DNA of 5,139 nt from an uncultured Shinella sp. (GCA_946481465.1 CAMLOC010000322.1:1-5139), one strand, 5' to 3'. Positions 1 to 5,139 are shown, numbered from the stretch's first letter. Numbers and translations: made by a program. Notes: a model not told the origin generated them from the letters alone.

Positions 1-720
1 GGCCATGGCATTGGGCAGCCAGAAATGGAACGGCACCTGCGCGCTCTTCGTCAGCGCGCCGATGAGGATCAGCACCAGCGCCGTCAGGTAGAGCGGATGC
101 GCCTTGATCAGGTCGCCGGACGAGAGCACCACGTCGAGATCGTAGCTGCCGACGATATGGCCGAGCACCAGCAGGCCGGCGAGCAGGCAGAAACCGCCGA
201 TGCCGGTGATGGTCAGCGCCATGCGCGCGCCGTCGCGGGCGGCGGCATTGTGGTGCCAGTAGCTGATCAGGAGGAAGGAGAAGATGCTGGTCAGCTCCCA
301 GAACACCGAGAGCAGGATGATGTTGCCCGACAGCACGATGCCGAGCATCGAGCCCATGAAGGCGAGCAGGAAGGAGAAGAAGCGCGGAACCGGGTCCTCC
401 TCCGACATGTAATAGCGCGCATAGAGCACGACGAGGCAGCCGATGCCGGTGATCAGCATCGCGAAGAGCCAGGCGAAGCCGTCCATGCGCAGCGTGACAT
501 TGAGCCCGAGCTGCGGCAGCCATTCGAGATCGAGCCGGACCTTGCCGCCGTCGCGCACCGCGGGATAGAGCGCGGCGGTCAGCACCAGGCAGACGAAGGC
601 TACCGCGCCGGACATGCGTGCGGCGAGCACCCTCGAATCGGTCCGCAGCAGGATGGTCGCGGCAAGGCTTCCCGCGAAGGGAAGGCAGACCAGCAGGACC
701 AGAATCATGTCACCTGTCAT
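1..720 (-). CDS. phaA: Monovalent cation/H+ antiporter subunit A (PhaA/MrpA family), N-terminal part
   Basis: This is the first 240 codons of the large NuoL/ND5-like subunit of a multi-subunit Pha/Mrp cation-proton antiporter in the inner membrane, which exports Na+ or K+ in exchange for protons. The fragment is strongly hydrophobic, with about seven predicted membrane segments (roughly residues 5-24, 34-53, 82-100, 112-131, 132-153, 167-189 and 210-231). The two polar residues typical of proton-pumping subunits are present: Glu142 in SVFWELTSIFSFLL and Lys225 in GALTKSAQVPFHFWLP. They sit close to the equivalent Glu140 and Lys223 known from Bacillus MrpA. The start at 720 is the first in-frame start after an upstream TGA. 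An ATG at 708 is an alternative; neither has a strong Shine-Dalgarno sequence. The gene is cut by the left window edge, where an ordinary subunit would continue for several hundred residues. In rhizobia it is often an A/B fusion, which cannot be judged here. Na+ versus K+ specificity is not visible. Confidence 0.95.
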   Translation of the reverse strand, partial: MTGDMILVLLVCLPFAGSLAATILLRTDSRVLAARMSGAVAFVCLVLTAALYPAVRDGGKVRLDLEWLPQLGLNVTLRMDGFAWLFAMLITGIGCLVVLYARYYMSEEDPVPRFFSFLLAFMGSMLGIVLSGNIILLSVFWELTSIFSFLLISYWHHNAAARDGARMALTITGIGGFCLLAGLLVLGHIVGSYDLDVVLSSGDLIKAHPLYLTALVLILIGALTKSAQVPFHFWLPNAMA

Positions 721-759
721 CGTTTGATCGATCGCTTTCGAACGTCAGAGCTTCTCACG

Positions 760-775
760 CGCCGGCGCGCCGGCG
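760..775. repeat. GC palindrome upstream of phaA
   Basis: The 16-bp sequence is a perfect palindrome made of two tandem copies of the self-complementary octamer CGCCGGCG. It lies in the 99-bp gap between the small ORF at 820-1203 and the phaA start. In RNA it could form a GC-rich hairpin, but no U-run follows on either strand, so it does not look like an intrinsic terminator. It may be an attenuating or stabilising hairpin between two co-transcribed genes, or a by-product of high GC content. The rest of the 721-819 gap shows only small palindromes such as GATCGATC (726-733) and no clear promoter for phaA. Confidence 0.4.
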
Positions 776-819
776 ATATCGGGAAGACCGCGGCGACCGA
801 AGGAACGATCGGGCGGCCG

Positions 820-1203
820 TCAGGAAAAATTCAACGGAGGGGCACGCGCCCCGCGCCTGTCCATGCGTCCCGCGCCGGGATCGGACGCCAGGACGACGCC
901 GATCGCGGCAGCCGTCTCCTCGAACCCGAAAACCGCCCGGGCAGGCAGGCAGGCGAGGTCGGCCCCCGGCCTGTCGATGGACGTCGCCTTGCCGGCGACG
1001 ACGCGCTTGCGGCATTCCATGTCGGGAAGCGCCGAGGGGTGGCCCGCAGTCTTCTGGACGCCGTATCGAAGCATTTTCGAGCCGGCACCGGCGGCGGAAG
1101 GCGCCGGGAGGGTGGATACCAGCAGCAAAAGACAGGTAAGCGCCGTGCAGAAGAGGCAAAAGGCCCGACGAACAGGTCGATGCTGTTGCCCTGATACTGC
1201 CAA
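820..1203 (-). CDS. Small putative exported protein, unknown function (127 aa)
   Basis: I do not recognise this protein. It begins with a positively charged stretch (Arg9, Arg12, Arg13) and a hydrophobic core at about residues 14-32. An Ala-rich PSAAGA segment follows (35-40) and offers signal peptidase I sites after Ala38 or Ala40, so export to the periplasm is likely. The mature part is about 88 residues, with two cysteines (64 and 85) that could form a disulphide, and a conserved-looking segment around ADLACLPARAVFGFEETAAA. From about residue 58 the codons are strongly G/C-ending, as expected of real coding sequence here, while the competing frames give Arg-rich, unprotein-like translations. 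The start codon is TTG, preceded at 8 nt by GAGAGG (1212-1217). The first 12 codons are less G/C-biased, so the true start could be elsewhere. It lies 99 bp upstream of phaA on the same strand and might be co-transcribed with it. It could still be spurious. Confidence 0.5.
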   Translation of the reverse strand: MAVSGQQHRPVRRAFCLFCTALTCLLLLVSTLPAPSAAGAGSKMLRYGVQKTAGHPSALPDMECRKRVVAGKATSIDRPGADLACLPARAVFGFEETAAAIGVVLASDPGAGRMDRRGARAPPLNFS

Positions 1204-1211
1204 ACGCCCTG

Positions 1212-1217
1212 CCTCTC
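1212..1217 (-). promoter_or_regulatory. Ribosome binding site supporting the TTG start at 1203
   Basis: On the minus strand this reads GAGAGG, 8 nt upstream of the TTG at 1203-1201. It is the main reason to accept the non-standard start. No ATG in that frame stands in front of the signal-peptide-like segment. Confidence 0.4.
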
Positions 1218-1253
1218 GAACCCGCCGCCCGTGTTGAATATTCTCTCATCCGG

Positions 1254-1283
1254 ACAATACGTTGGCGGGATTGGCGCTGTCCA
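1254..1283 (-). promoter_or_regulatory. Candidate sigma-70 promoter for the small exported ORF
   Basis: On the minus strand TGGACA (1283-1278; 5 of 6 matches to TTGACA) is followed after 18 bp by TATTGT (1259-1254; 4 of 6 matches to TATAAT). Transcription would begin near 1247, giving a leader of about 44 nt before the TTG start. The spacer is one longer than optimal and the -10 is imperfect, so this is a candidate only. It could also drive phaA by read-through, because no terminator is visible between the two genes. Confidence 0.3.
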
Positions 1284-1299
1284 CCCGCAAGCGTGAAAC

Positions 1300-1360
1300 T
1301 TTTCCGGAATTCCGCCGTTTTGCCGCAGCCGGCAGCATGTTTTTTCCATTCCGGCCGGAA
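1300..1360. repeat. Pair of related TTCCGG palindromes
   Basis: TTCCGGAA (1302-1309) and the perfect 12-bp palindrome TTCCGGCCGGAA (1349-1360) lie 39 bp apart. Each is preceded by a T-rich run, and the sequences TTTTCCGGAATTCCG (1300-1314) and TTTTTCCATTCCGG (1341-1354) resemble each other as imperfect direct repeats. Both lie upstream of the candidate minus-strand -35 element, where operator sites for a dimeric regulator could sit. The arrangement is visible; a regulatory role is inference. Confidence 0.3.
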
Positions 1361-1609
1361 AACGGTCATCCTGTCGCACCCGTGTCTGCTTGATGCCCTG
1401 CCGCTTTGGGCGCATCCTAGCCTTGCGAATCGCATGAAGCAGACTTGGCTCCCGTGGGGCGACGCCCGGAGCGCAGGTGCACCCGATATCCGGACCCGCC
1501 GGTCGATGATCTCCCGGCCGTCCGGCGAATTCCGTGTCCCGATTCCGCCTGCCCTTCCAGCAGCACATCGGCGGCACGACGTCAGTTCACACGTCAACGG
1601 GGATTAGCG

Positions 1610-1936
1610 ATGATGGATGCGCGAAGGGAATGGATCAGCAAGCGGGCCTACACGCTGTGGGAAGAGGCGGGACGCCCCCACGGCCATGACGCCGAGCACT
1701 GGGAACAGGCCGTGCGGGAGCGCGACGAGTTCGAGCGCGTGGCCCTTGCCCCGGAGGCCCGGCAGGCCGGCGTCACAAAGCCGCTGATCGAAATATCCGG
1801 CAAGGCGCAAGCGAAGAAGTCCGAGGCCAAGCCGCGCAAGAAGGCCGAAGCCGCGGCGGAAAAGCCGGTCGCCGCCAAGGCCGTCGCCGCGAAGGCGAAA
1901 TCCGCCAGGACGACGGGCAACGGCAAGGAAGCCTGA
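1610..1936 (+). CDS. DUF2934 domain-containing protein with Lys/Ala-rich tail (108 aa)
   Basis: The N-terminal region (about residues 7-42) matches the short DUF2934 pattern common in rhizobia and other proteobacteria. Its core reads RAYTLWEEAGRPHGHDAEHW, a helical RAYxLWExxGRPxGxxxxHW signature; the function of this domain is not established. The C-terminal third (about 65-105) is low-complexity and rich in Lys and Ala, with AAK-type repeats such as KPVAAKAVAAKAKSA. It resembles the basic tails of histone H1-like nucleoid proteins, so nucleic-acid contact is possible but is inference. I chose the ATG at 1610, preceded at 7 nt by ACGGGG; the ATG at 1613 is equally possible. A longer in-frame version from a TTG at 1445 was rejected because its first 55 residues look non-coding. 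It is a soluble protein with no signal peptide. The next plus-strand gene starts 115 bp downstream; co-transcription is possible but unproven. Confidence 0.85.
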   Translation: MMDARREWISKRAYTLWEEAGRPHGHDAEHWEQAVRERDEFERVALAPEARQAGVTKPLIEISGKAQAKKSEAKPRKKAEAAAEKPVAAKAVAAKAKSARTTGNGKEA

Positions 1937-2040
1937 TCGCGCCTGCCCGCGAAGCGGTCGCTTCCCGCCGGCCTGCGGCATCGTTCCCCTTGGAGATGGC
2001 GGCGCGAGGCCCTATGTGAACGGCCGGTGCGGGCTGAAGC

Positions 2041-2045
2041 GAGGA
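2041..2045 (+). promoter_or_regulatory. Ribosome binding site that sets the ybaN start
   Basis: GAGGA lies 6 nt upstream of the GTG at 2052. This favours that GTG over the GTG at 2016, which has no such element at a proper distance and would add 12 residues (NGRCGLKRGYP region) not expected in the family. Confidence 0.6.
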
Positions 2046-2051
2046 TACCCG

Positions 2052-2417
2052 GTGCGTTCGATCTATCTGGCGGCAGGCATGCTGATGACGGCGGTCGGCA
2101 TCGTCGGCGTCTTCCTGCCGCTGTTGCCGACCACGCCGTTCCTGCTCGTCGCGGTCTGGTGCTTCTCCCGCTCCTCGCCGCGCCTCGAGCAATGGCTGCT
2201 GACCCACCGCACCCTCGGCCCGCCGCTGGCGAACTGGCGTCGCGAGGGCGCGATCTCGGCACGCGCCAAGACGATCGCCCTCTGCCTCATCACCGCAAGC
2301 TACGGCTTCTTCTACTACCGCACGACGCCGTCGCCTCTCCTCGCCGTTATCGTCGGCCTCATCCTGTCGGCAAGCGCGCTTTTCATCCTGACCCGCCCGC
2401 TGCCGAAAAGGACCTGA
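2052..2417 (+). CDS. ybaN: YbaN/DUF454 family inner-membrane protein (121 aa)
   Basis: This is a small integral membrane protein of the DUF454 family, of which E. coli YbaN is the familiar member; its molecular role is unknown. The family signature is clear: a first membrane segment (about residues 3-23) runs into VGVFLPLLPTTPFLLVAVWC (about 19-38), followed by the cytosolic SRSSPRLEQWLLTHRTLGPP segment (39-58) and W62. Two further membrane helices follow at about 73-89 and 95-114, and the protein ends in a short basic tail (RPLPKRT). The usual family length is about 115-130 residues, so it is complete. The start is the GTG at 2052, chosen for its GAGGA Shine-Dalgarno sequence at 2041-2045; an in-frame GTG at 2016 is possible. 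The stop lies only 7 bp before the photolyase ATG, so the two genes are almost certainly in one transcript. A functional link to DNA repair is not known. Confidence 0.9.
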   Translation: MRSIYLAAGMLMTAVGIVGVFLPLLPTTPFLLVAVWCFSRSSPRLEQWLLTHRTLGPPLANWRREGAISARAKTIALCLITASYGFFYYRTTPSPLLAVIVGLILSASALFILTRPLPKRT

Positions 2418-2424
2418 CCGCCCG

Positions 2425-3870
2425 ATGGCAACGAACCCCGCTCCGGTCATCGTCTGGTTCCGCAAGGACCTGCGCACCGACGACAATGCGGCCCTTGCGG
2501 CCGCGGCGGAAACCGGGCGCGCCATTCTCCCGCTCTACATCCTGGAACCCGTCGAGGCCGGGACAGGTCCGCTCGGTGCCGCCCAGCGATGGTGGCTGCA
2601 CCATGCGCTCGCCGCACTCGCCAAAAGCCTCTCCGACCTCGGCGCACCGCTCGTTCTGCGTGCCGGCCCGGCCGATGCCGCTCTCGACGCGGTGATCGCC
2701 GAGAGCGGCGCCGACACCATCCACTGGAACCGCCGGCACGATCCGCCGGGCATGGCGATCGACCGCGCGATCAAGGCCGCGCTGAAAGCGCGCGGCCTCG
2801 TTGCCACCAGCTTTGCCGGCCAGTTGCTGCACGATCCGACCCGCCTCCTGACGGGAGAGAAGAAGCCCTTCCGCGTCTATACGCCGTTCTGGAAGGCGCT
2901 GGAGCGGTCGGGCGAACCCGGTGAACCGATCGACCCGCCGGCAAGGCTGGCCGGCTCTCCCGGGCCCGTGGCCTCGGACCGTCTGGAGGACTGGCACCTC
3001 GCGCCGGAAAAGCCCGATTGGGCGGCACCGTTCCACGAGGTCTGGACACCCGGCGAAGCCGCCGCGCAGGAGCGCCTCGAAACCTTCGTGGACGGCGCGC
3101 TCGACGGCTATGCCATTGACCGCGACCGCCCCGCCCTCGACGCCACCTCGATGCTCTCGCCCTATCTGGCGCTCGGCGAAATCTCCCCGGCCCGCATCTG
3201 GCACGCCACCCGCGGCCTCGACGCGCCGACGGGCGATCTCGTTCATTTCCGCAAGGAACTGGCCTGGCGCGAATTCTGCTACCACCTGCATTTCCATTTC
3301 CCCGCTCTTGCGGAGAAGAACTGGAACGACAGGTTCGATGCCTTTCCCTGGAAGGAACGCGGCGAGGCCTTCACCCTCTGGACGCGCGGCCTCACCGGTT
3401 ATCCGATCGTCGATGCCGGCATGCGGCAACTCTGGCGGCACGGCTGGATGCACAACCGCGTGCGCATGATCACGGCCTCCTTCCTCATCAAGCACCTGAT
3501 GATCGACTGGCGGCACGGCGAGAGATGGTTCCGCGATACACTGGTGGATGCCGATGCGGCATCGAATGCGGCGAACTGGCAATGGGTGGCCGGCTCGGGC
3601 GCGGACGCCTCGCCCTTCTTCCGCATCTTCAACCCGATCCTGCAGGGCGAGAAATTCGATCCGGACGGCACCTATGTCCGCCGGTTCGTGCCGGAGCTCG
3701 AAAATCTGGATGCCGCCTGGATCCACAAGCCCTTCGACGCGCCGCAAGCGGCGTTGGCAAAGGCCGGGGTCGATCTTGGCAAGACCTATCCCAAGCCCAT
3801 CGTCGAGCACGGCCGCGCCCGCGAGCGGGCGCTCGCCGCCTACAAGGCGCTGAAGGCCGACGGGGCCTAG
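2425..3870 (+). CDS. phr: Deoxyribodipyrimidine photolyase (CPD photolyase, class III-like)
   Basis: This FAD enzyme uses blue/near-UV light to split cyclobutane pyrimidine dimers in DNA. The 481 residues match the family's usual length. The N-terminal alpha/beta antenna domain opens with VIVWFRKDLRTDDNAAL (8-24). The C-terminal helical FAD domain contains the hallmarks TGYPIVDAGMRQLW (324-337), WMHNRVRMITASFLIKHL (341-358), DWRHGERWF (361-369), NWQWVAGSGADASPFFRIFN (384-403) and QGEKFDPDG (407-415). The flavin-reducing tryptophan triad of E. coli (W306, W359, W382) maps to W309, W362 and W385. The antenna-pocket region reads WNRRHDPPGM (101-110) instead of the E. coli folate-binding NYQYEVNE pattern. 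Together with near-identity to my memory of Agrobacterium PhrA, this points to the class III group, sister to plant cryptochromes. The ATG at 2425 is 7 bp after ybaN. The nearest Shine-Dalgarno sequence (AAGGA, 2408-2412) is 12 nt away, so translation may depend partly on coupling. The stop overlaps that of phnN. Confidence 0.96.
   Translation: MATNPAPVIVWFRKDLRTDDNAALAAAAETGRAILPLYILEPVEAGTGPLGAAQRWWLHHALAALAKSLSDLGAPLVLRAGPADAALDAVIAESGADTIHWNRRHDPPGMAIDRAIKAALKARGLVATSFAGQLLHDPTRLLTGEKKPFRVYTPFWKALERSGEPGEPIDPPARLAGSPGPVASDRLEDWHLAPEKPDWAAPFHEVWTPGEAAAQERLETFVDGALDGYAIDRDRPALDATSMLSPYLALGEISPARIWHATRGLDAPTGDLVHFRKELAWREFCYHLHFHFPALAEKNWNDRFDAFPWKERGEAFTLWTRGLTGYPIVDAGMRQLWRHGWMHNRVRMITASFLIKHLMIDWRHGERWFRDTLVDADAASNAANWQWVAGSGADASPFFRIFNPILQGEKFDPDGTYVRRFVPELENLDAAWIHKPFDAPQAALAKAGVDLGKTYPKPIVEHGRARERALAAYKALKADGA
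3867..3870. other. Shared CTAG: overlapping stop codons of convergent phr and phnN
   Basis: The palindromic CTAG supplies the photolyase TAG on the plus strand (3868-3870) and the phnN TAG on the minus strand (3869-3867). There is no intergenic DNA between the two genes, so any terminator for either must lie inside the other coding region. I see no hairpin followed by a T-run near here. Confidence 0.95.
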
Positions 3871-4472
3871 CTGCCTGGCCCGAGGGTGGAGGAAAGCAGG
3901 CGCACGAGGGCATCGCCCGCCTCCTCCAGCGCGCCGCTGTTGTCGATGACGACCGTATCGGCGGCCACGACGATCTCCGGCACGGCGCGGTCGAGCCGGC
4001 GGGCGATGGCCTCGCCGCTTTCCCGGCCGCGAGCCGCAAGACGCGCGGCCAGAATGTCCGCGCGCGCGGTGATCAGCACGACCTTCAGTCGCCCATAGGC
4101 CTCCGCGAAGGCAGGCAGCGCCGACCGGCTGCCATTGGCGACCAGCGTCATGCCGCCGGCAAGCTGGTCGAAGGTTTCGCGCGGAATGCCGTAGGAAAGG
4201 CCGTGCGCATCCCAGGAGACCGCAAAATCTCCGGCCGCCGCCCGCGCGTGGAAGCCCGCAGCGTCGATCGCCTCGTGCGCCTCGCCGCCGGCATCCGGCG
4301 GGCGGGTGATGACGCGGCGCACGAAGCCAAGGCGCGGCTCATCGGCAAAATGCCGCGCGGCATAGGACATGACGCTGTCCTTGCCCGCGCCGCTGGGACC
4401 GACGACGACGACCATCGTGCCGGCGTCGACCGGCAGCGGCCGGGCCTGCGCGATTTCCTCTTCCGCCCTCAT
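3867..4472 (-). CDS. phnN: Ribose 1,5-bisphosphate phosphokinase PhnN
   Basis: PhnN phosphorylates ribose 1,5-bisphosphate with ATP to give 5-phosphoribosyl 1-diphosphate (PRPP), letting the cell recover the ribose phosphate released by C-P lyase. The 201-residue protein has the P-loop of the guanylate-kinase-like fold, VVVVGPSGAGKDSV (21-34), with Lys31. It also has the family segments RRVITRPPDAGGEAHEAI (52-69) and FAVSWDAHGLSYGIP (83-97), and a C-terminal DTVVIDNSG (172-180). It overlaps the phnM stop by 4 bp (ATGA), the usual sign of translational coupling, and I chose the start at 4472 for that reason. Starting at Met20 instead would give 182 residues, nearer the length of E. coli PhnN (about 185), but no Shine-Dalgarno sequence precedes it. 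The N-terminal 19 residues may therefore be an extension or an over-call. The stop at 3867 overlaps the photolyase stop on the other strand. It is probably the last gene of the phn operon. Confidence 0.95.
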   Translation of the reverse strand: MRAEEEIAQARPLPVDAGTMVVVVGPSGAGKDSVMSYAARHFADEPRLGFVRRVITRPPDAGGEAHEAIDAAGFHARAAAGDFAVSWDAHGLSYGIPRETFDQLAGGMTLVANGSRSALPAFAEAYGRLKVVLITARADILAARLAARGRESGEAIARRLDRAVPEIVVAADTVVIDNSGALEEAGDALVRLLSSTLGPGS

Positions 4473-5139
4473 GCGACCCGGCGGCCCTGCCGCCAGACCG
4501 AGCGCACCACCGGCACGCCGGAGGGTCGGCGCACGCGCGCGAGGTCGGCCCGCAGGCCGATGGCGATGGTGCCGCGGTCATCAAGGCCGACGGTGCGGGC
4601 CGGCGTCGTGGACACCATGGCGATGGCGCGCGGCAGGTCGATGCCCTCGACCTCGTCGGCAAGGATGAACGGGGCGTGCATCAGGCTGAAGGGCACGTAG
4701 TCGGAGGAGAGCACGTCGAGCACACCCATCGTGGCAAGGTCCCGGGCGGCGATGTTGCCGGAATGCGACTTGCCGCGCACGATGTTCGGCGCGCCCATCA
4801 GCACGCTCATGCCGGCGCCGTGCGAGGCCTTCGCGGCATCGAAGCTGGTGGGGAATTCGGCAAGGCGTATGCCGTAGCCGATCGCCTCCTCGACATGGTC
4901 CAGCGTCGCGTCGTCATGGCTGGCGACCGAGATGTCGCGGGCGGCGCACGAAGCGGCGATGGCATCGCGATGCGGCTTGGCATAGCGGGCGGAAAGATCC
5001 TGCTGGCGCTGGCAGAAGGCCGCGAACTCGTCGTCGGTCAGGCCGCGCTTCTTCTTGTAGTAGAGGATGTACTGGTCCAGCGTCTGGAACTGGCGCTGGC
5101 CGGGCGCATGGTCCATCAGCGAGACGAGGCGGACCAGCG
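4469..5139 (-). CDS. phnM: Alpha-D-ribose 1-methylphosphonate 5-triphosphate diphosphatase PhnM, C-terminal part
   Basis: PhnM is a cytosolic metal-dependent amidohydrolase. It cleaves pyrophosphate from alpha-D-ribose 1-methylphosphonate 5-triphosphate, giving the 5-phosphate substrate of the C-P lyase radical enzyme PhnJ. The window holds the last 222 codons. The start is outside the right edge, so roughly the first 40% of a typical protein of about 380 residues is missing. Visible family landmarks, counted from the window edge, are SLMDHAPGQRQF (6-17), the metal-site segment ASHDDATLDHV (72-82), MGAPNIVRGKSHSGN (114-128) and DVLSSDYVPFSL (141-152), with Asp146 the likely catalytic/metal-binding aspartate. 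The typical amidohydrolase C-terminal strand follows, around TTPARTVGLDDRGTIAIG (177-194). The reading frame stays open to the window end, so the ATG at 5116 is internal, not the start. Its TGA overlaps the phnN ATG. The remaining phn genes presumably lie upstream, beyond the window. Confidence 0.96.
   Translation of the reverse strand, partial: LVRLVSLMDHAPGQRQFQTLDQYILYYKKKRGLTDDEFAAFCQRQQDLSARYAKPHRDAIAASCAARDISVASHDDATLDHVEEAIGYGIRLAEFPTSFDAAKASHGAGMSVLMGAPNIVRGKSHSGNIAARDLATMGVLDVLSSDYVPFSLMHAPFILADEVEGIDLPRAIAMVSTTPARTVGLDDRGTIAIGLRADLARVRRPSGVPVVRSVWRQGRRVA

Larger units (their letters stand above)
1204..1609. other. Gene-poor divergent intergenic region
   Basis: This stretch of about 400 bp separates the minus-strand small ORF from the plus-strand DUF2934 gene. 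I see no convincing gene. The open frames here use mixed third positions and give Arg-, Pro- and Cys-rich translations without recognisable features. It is locally richer in A and T than the flanking genes (1240-1260 and 1295-1365), as expected of regulatory DNA. It holds a candidate minus-strand promoter (1254-1283), two short palindromes (1302-1309 and 1349-1360) and a direct ACGTCA repeat just before the DUF2934 start (1579-1584 and 1591-1596). I found no convincing plus-strand sigma-70 promoter. Confidence 0.6.

Noticed and set aside
949..965. Short GGCA tandem repeat inside the small ORF, considered as a phase-variation tract
   Set aside because: There are only about three full copies, too few to suggest slipped-strand variation, and it is easily explained by the Leu/Pro/Ala codons.
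25..1194. Long plus-strand open frame of 389 codons opposite phaA and the small ORF
   Set aside because: The translation is rich in His, Glu, Gln, Arg and Asp, as expected from the complement of a high-GC membrane-protein gene. The minus strand encodes a clear antiporter subunit, so this is a shadow.
755..1597. Two longer minus-strand frames (280 and 248 codons) covering the small ORF and the intergenic region
   Set aside because: They are Arg-, Pro- and Cys-rich with no hydrophobic or conserved pattern. The 127-codon frame at 820-1203 is the more protein-like reading of the same DNA.
1293..1607. Plus-strand 104-codon frame from a GTG, ending just before the DUF2934 start
   Set aside because: It has mixed third-position use and no recognisable domain, and no clear Shine-Dalgarno sequence precedes it.
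1204..1609. General stress (EcfG-type GGAAC-N16/17-CGTT) promoter
   Set aside because: Only partial matches were found (for example GGAAT on the minus strand near 1310), with no paired -10 element of acceptable fit.
1951..1964. Possible terminator after the DUF2934 gene (GAAGC-GGTC-GCTTC hairpin)
   Set aside because: The stem is only five base pairs and no T-run follows, so it does not qualify as an intrinsic terminator.
2383..3810. 475-codon minus-strand open frame opposite the photolyase
   Set aside because: It mirrors the photolyase codons throughout, shows no recognisable motif, and is a common high-GC antisense artefact.
3525..4700. 391-codon plus-strand open frame across the phr end and the phnN/phnM region
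   Set aside because: It runs opposite or out of frame with three confidently identified genes, and its Arg/Gly/Ala-rich translation has no family features.

Overview
The window comes from a GC-rich genome (about two thirds G+C by eye, with codon third positions mostly G or C). Its gene content points to an alphaproteobacterium of the order Hyphomicrobiales, most likely Rhizobiaceae (Rhizobium/Ensifer/Shinella-like). Three things support this: a Pha/Mrp-type antiporter subunit A, a photolyase very close to what I recall of Agrobacterium class III PhrA, and a phnM-phnN pair of the C-P lyase pathway. The genus is inference.

Layout. Positions 1-720 (minus) hold the first 240 codons of a large-subunit cation/H+ antiporter gene (phaA/mrpA); the rest runs off the left edge. 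Upstream of it, on the same strand, is a short unrecognised ORF at 820-1203 that looks like a small exported protein. It has a TTG start, a plausible Shine-Dalgarno sequence and a candidate sigma-70 promoter. A gene-poor stretch of about 400 bp (1204-1609), containing short palindromes, separates it from a plus-strand set. That set is a DUF2934 protein (1610-1936), a small DUF454/YbaN membrane protein (2052-2417) and a deoxyribodipyrimidine photolyase (2425-3870). The photolyase starts 7 bp after ybaN, so those two are probably co-transcribed.

The photolyase meets phnN (3867-4472, minus) tail to tail. The two stop codons overlap in the tetranucleotide CTAG, and there is no room for a terminator between them. 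phnN in turn overlaps the stop of phnM (4469-5139, minus, 5' end outside the window) by the ATGA arrangement. phnM and phnN are therefore the distal end of a phosphonate (C-P lyase) operon that enters from the right.

Functionally these are three independent units: monovalent cation/pH homeostasis, light-dependent DNA repair with a membrane protein of unknown role, and phosphonate use through ribose-phosphate intermediates. I see no mobile element, CRISPR array, tRNA, rRNA or phage feature, and no convincing undescribed multi-gene system. The items most worth following are the small exported ORF next to the antiporter operon, the palindrome-bearing region upstream of it, and the terminator-less convergent phr/phnN junction.
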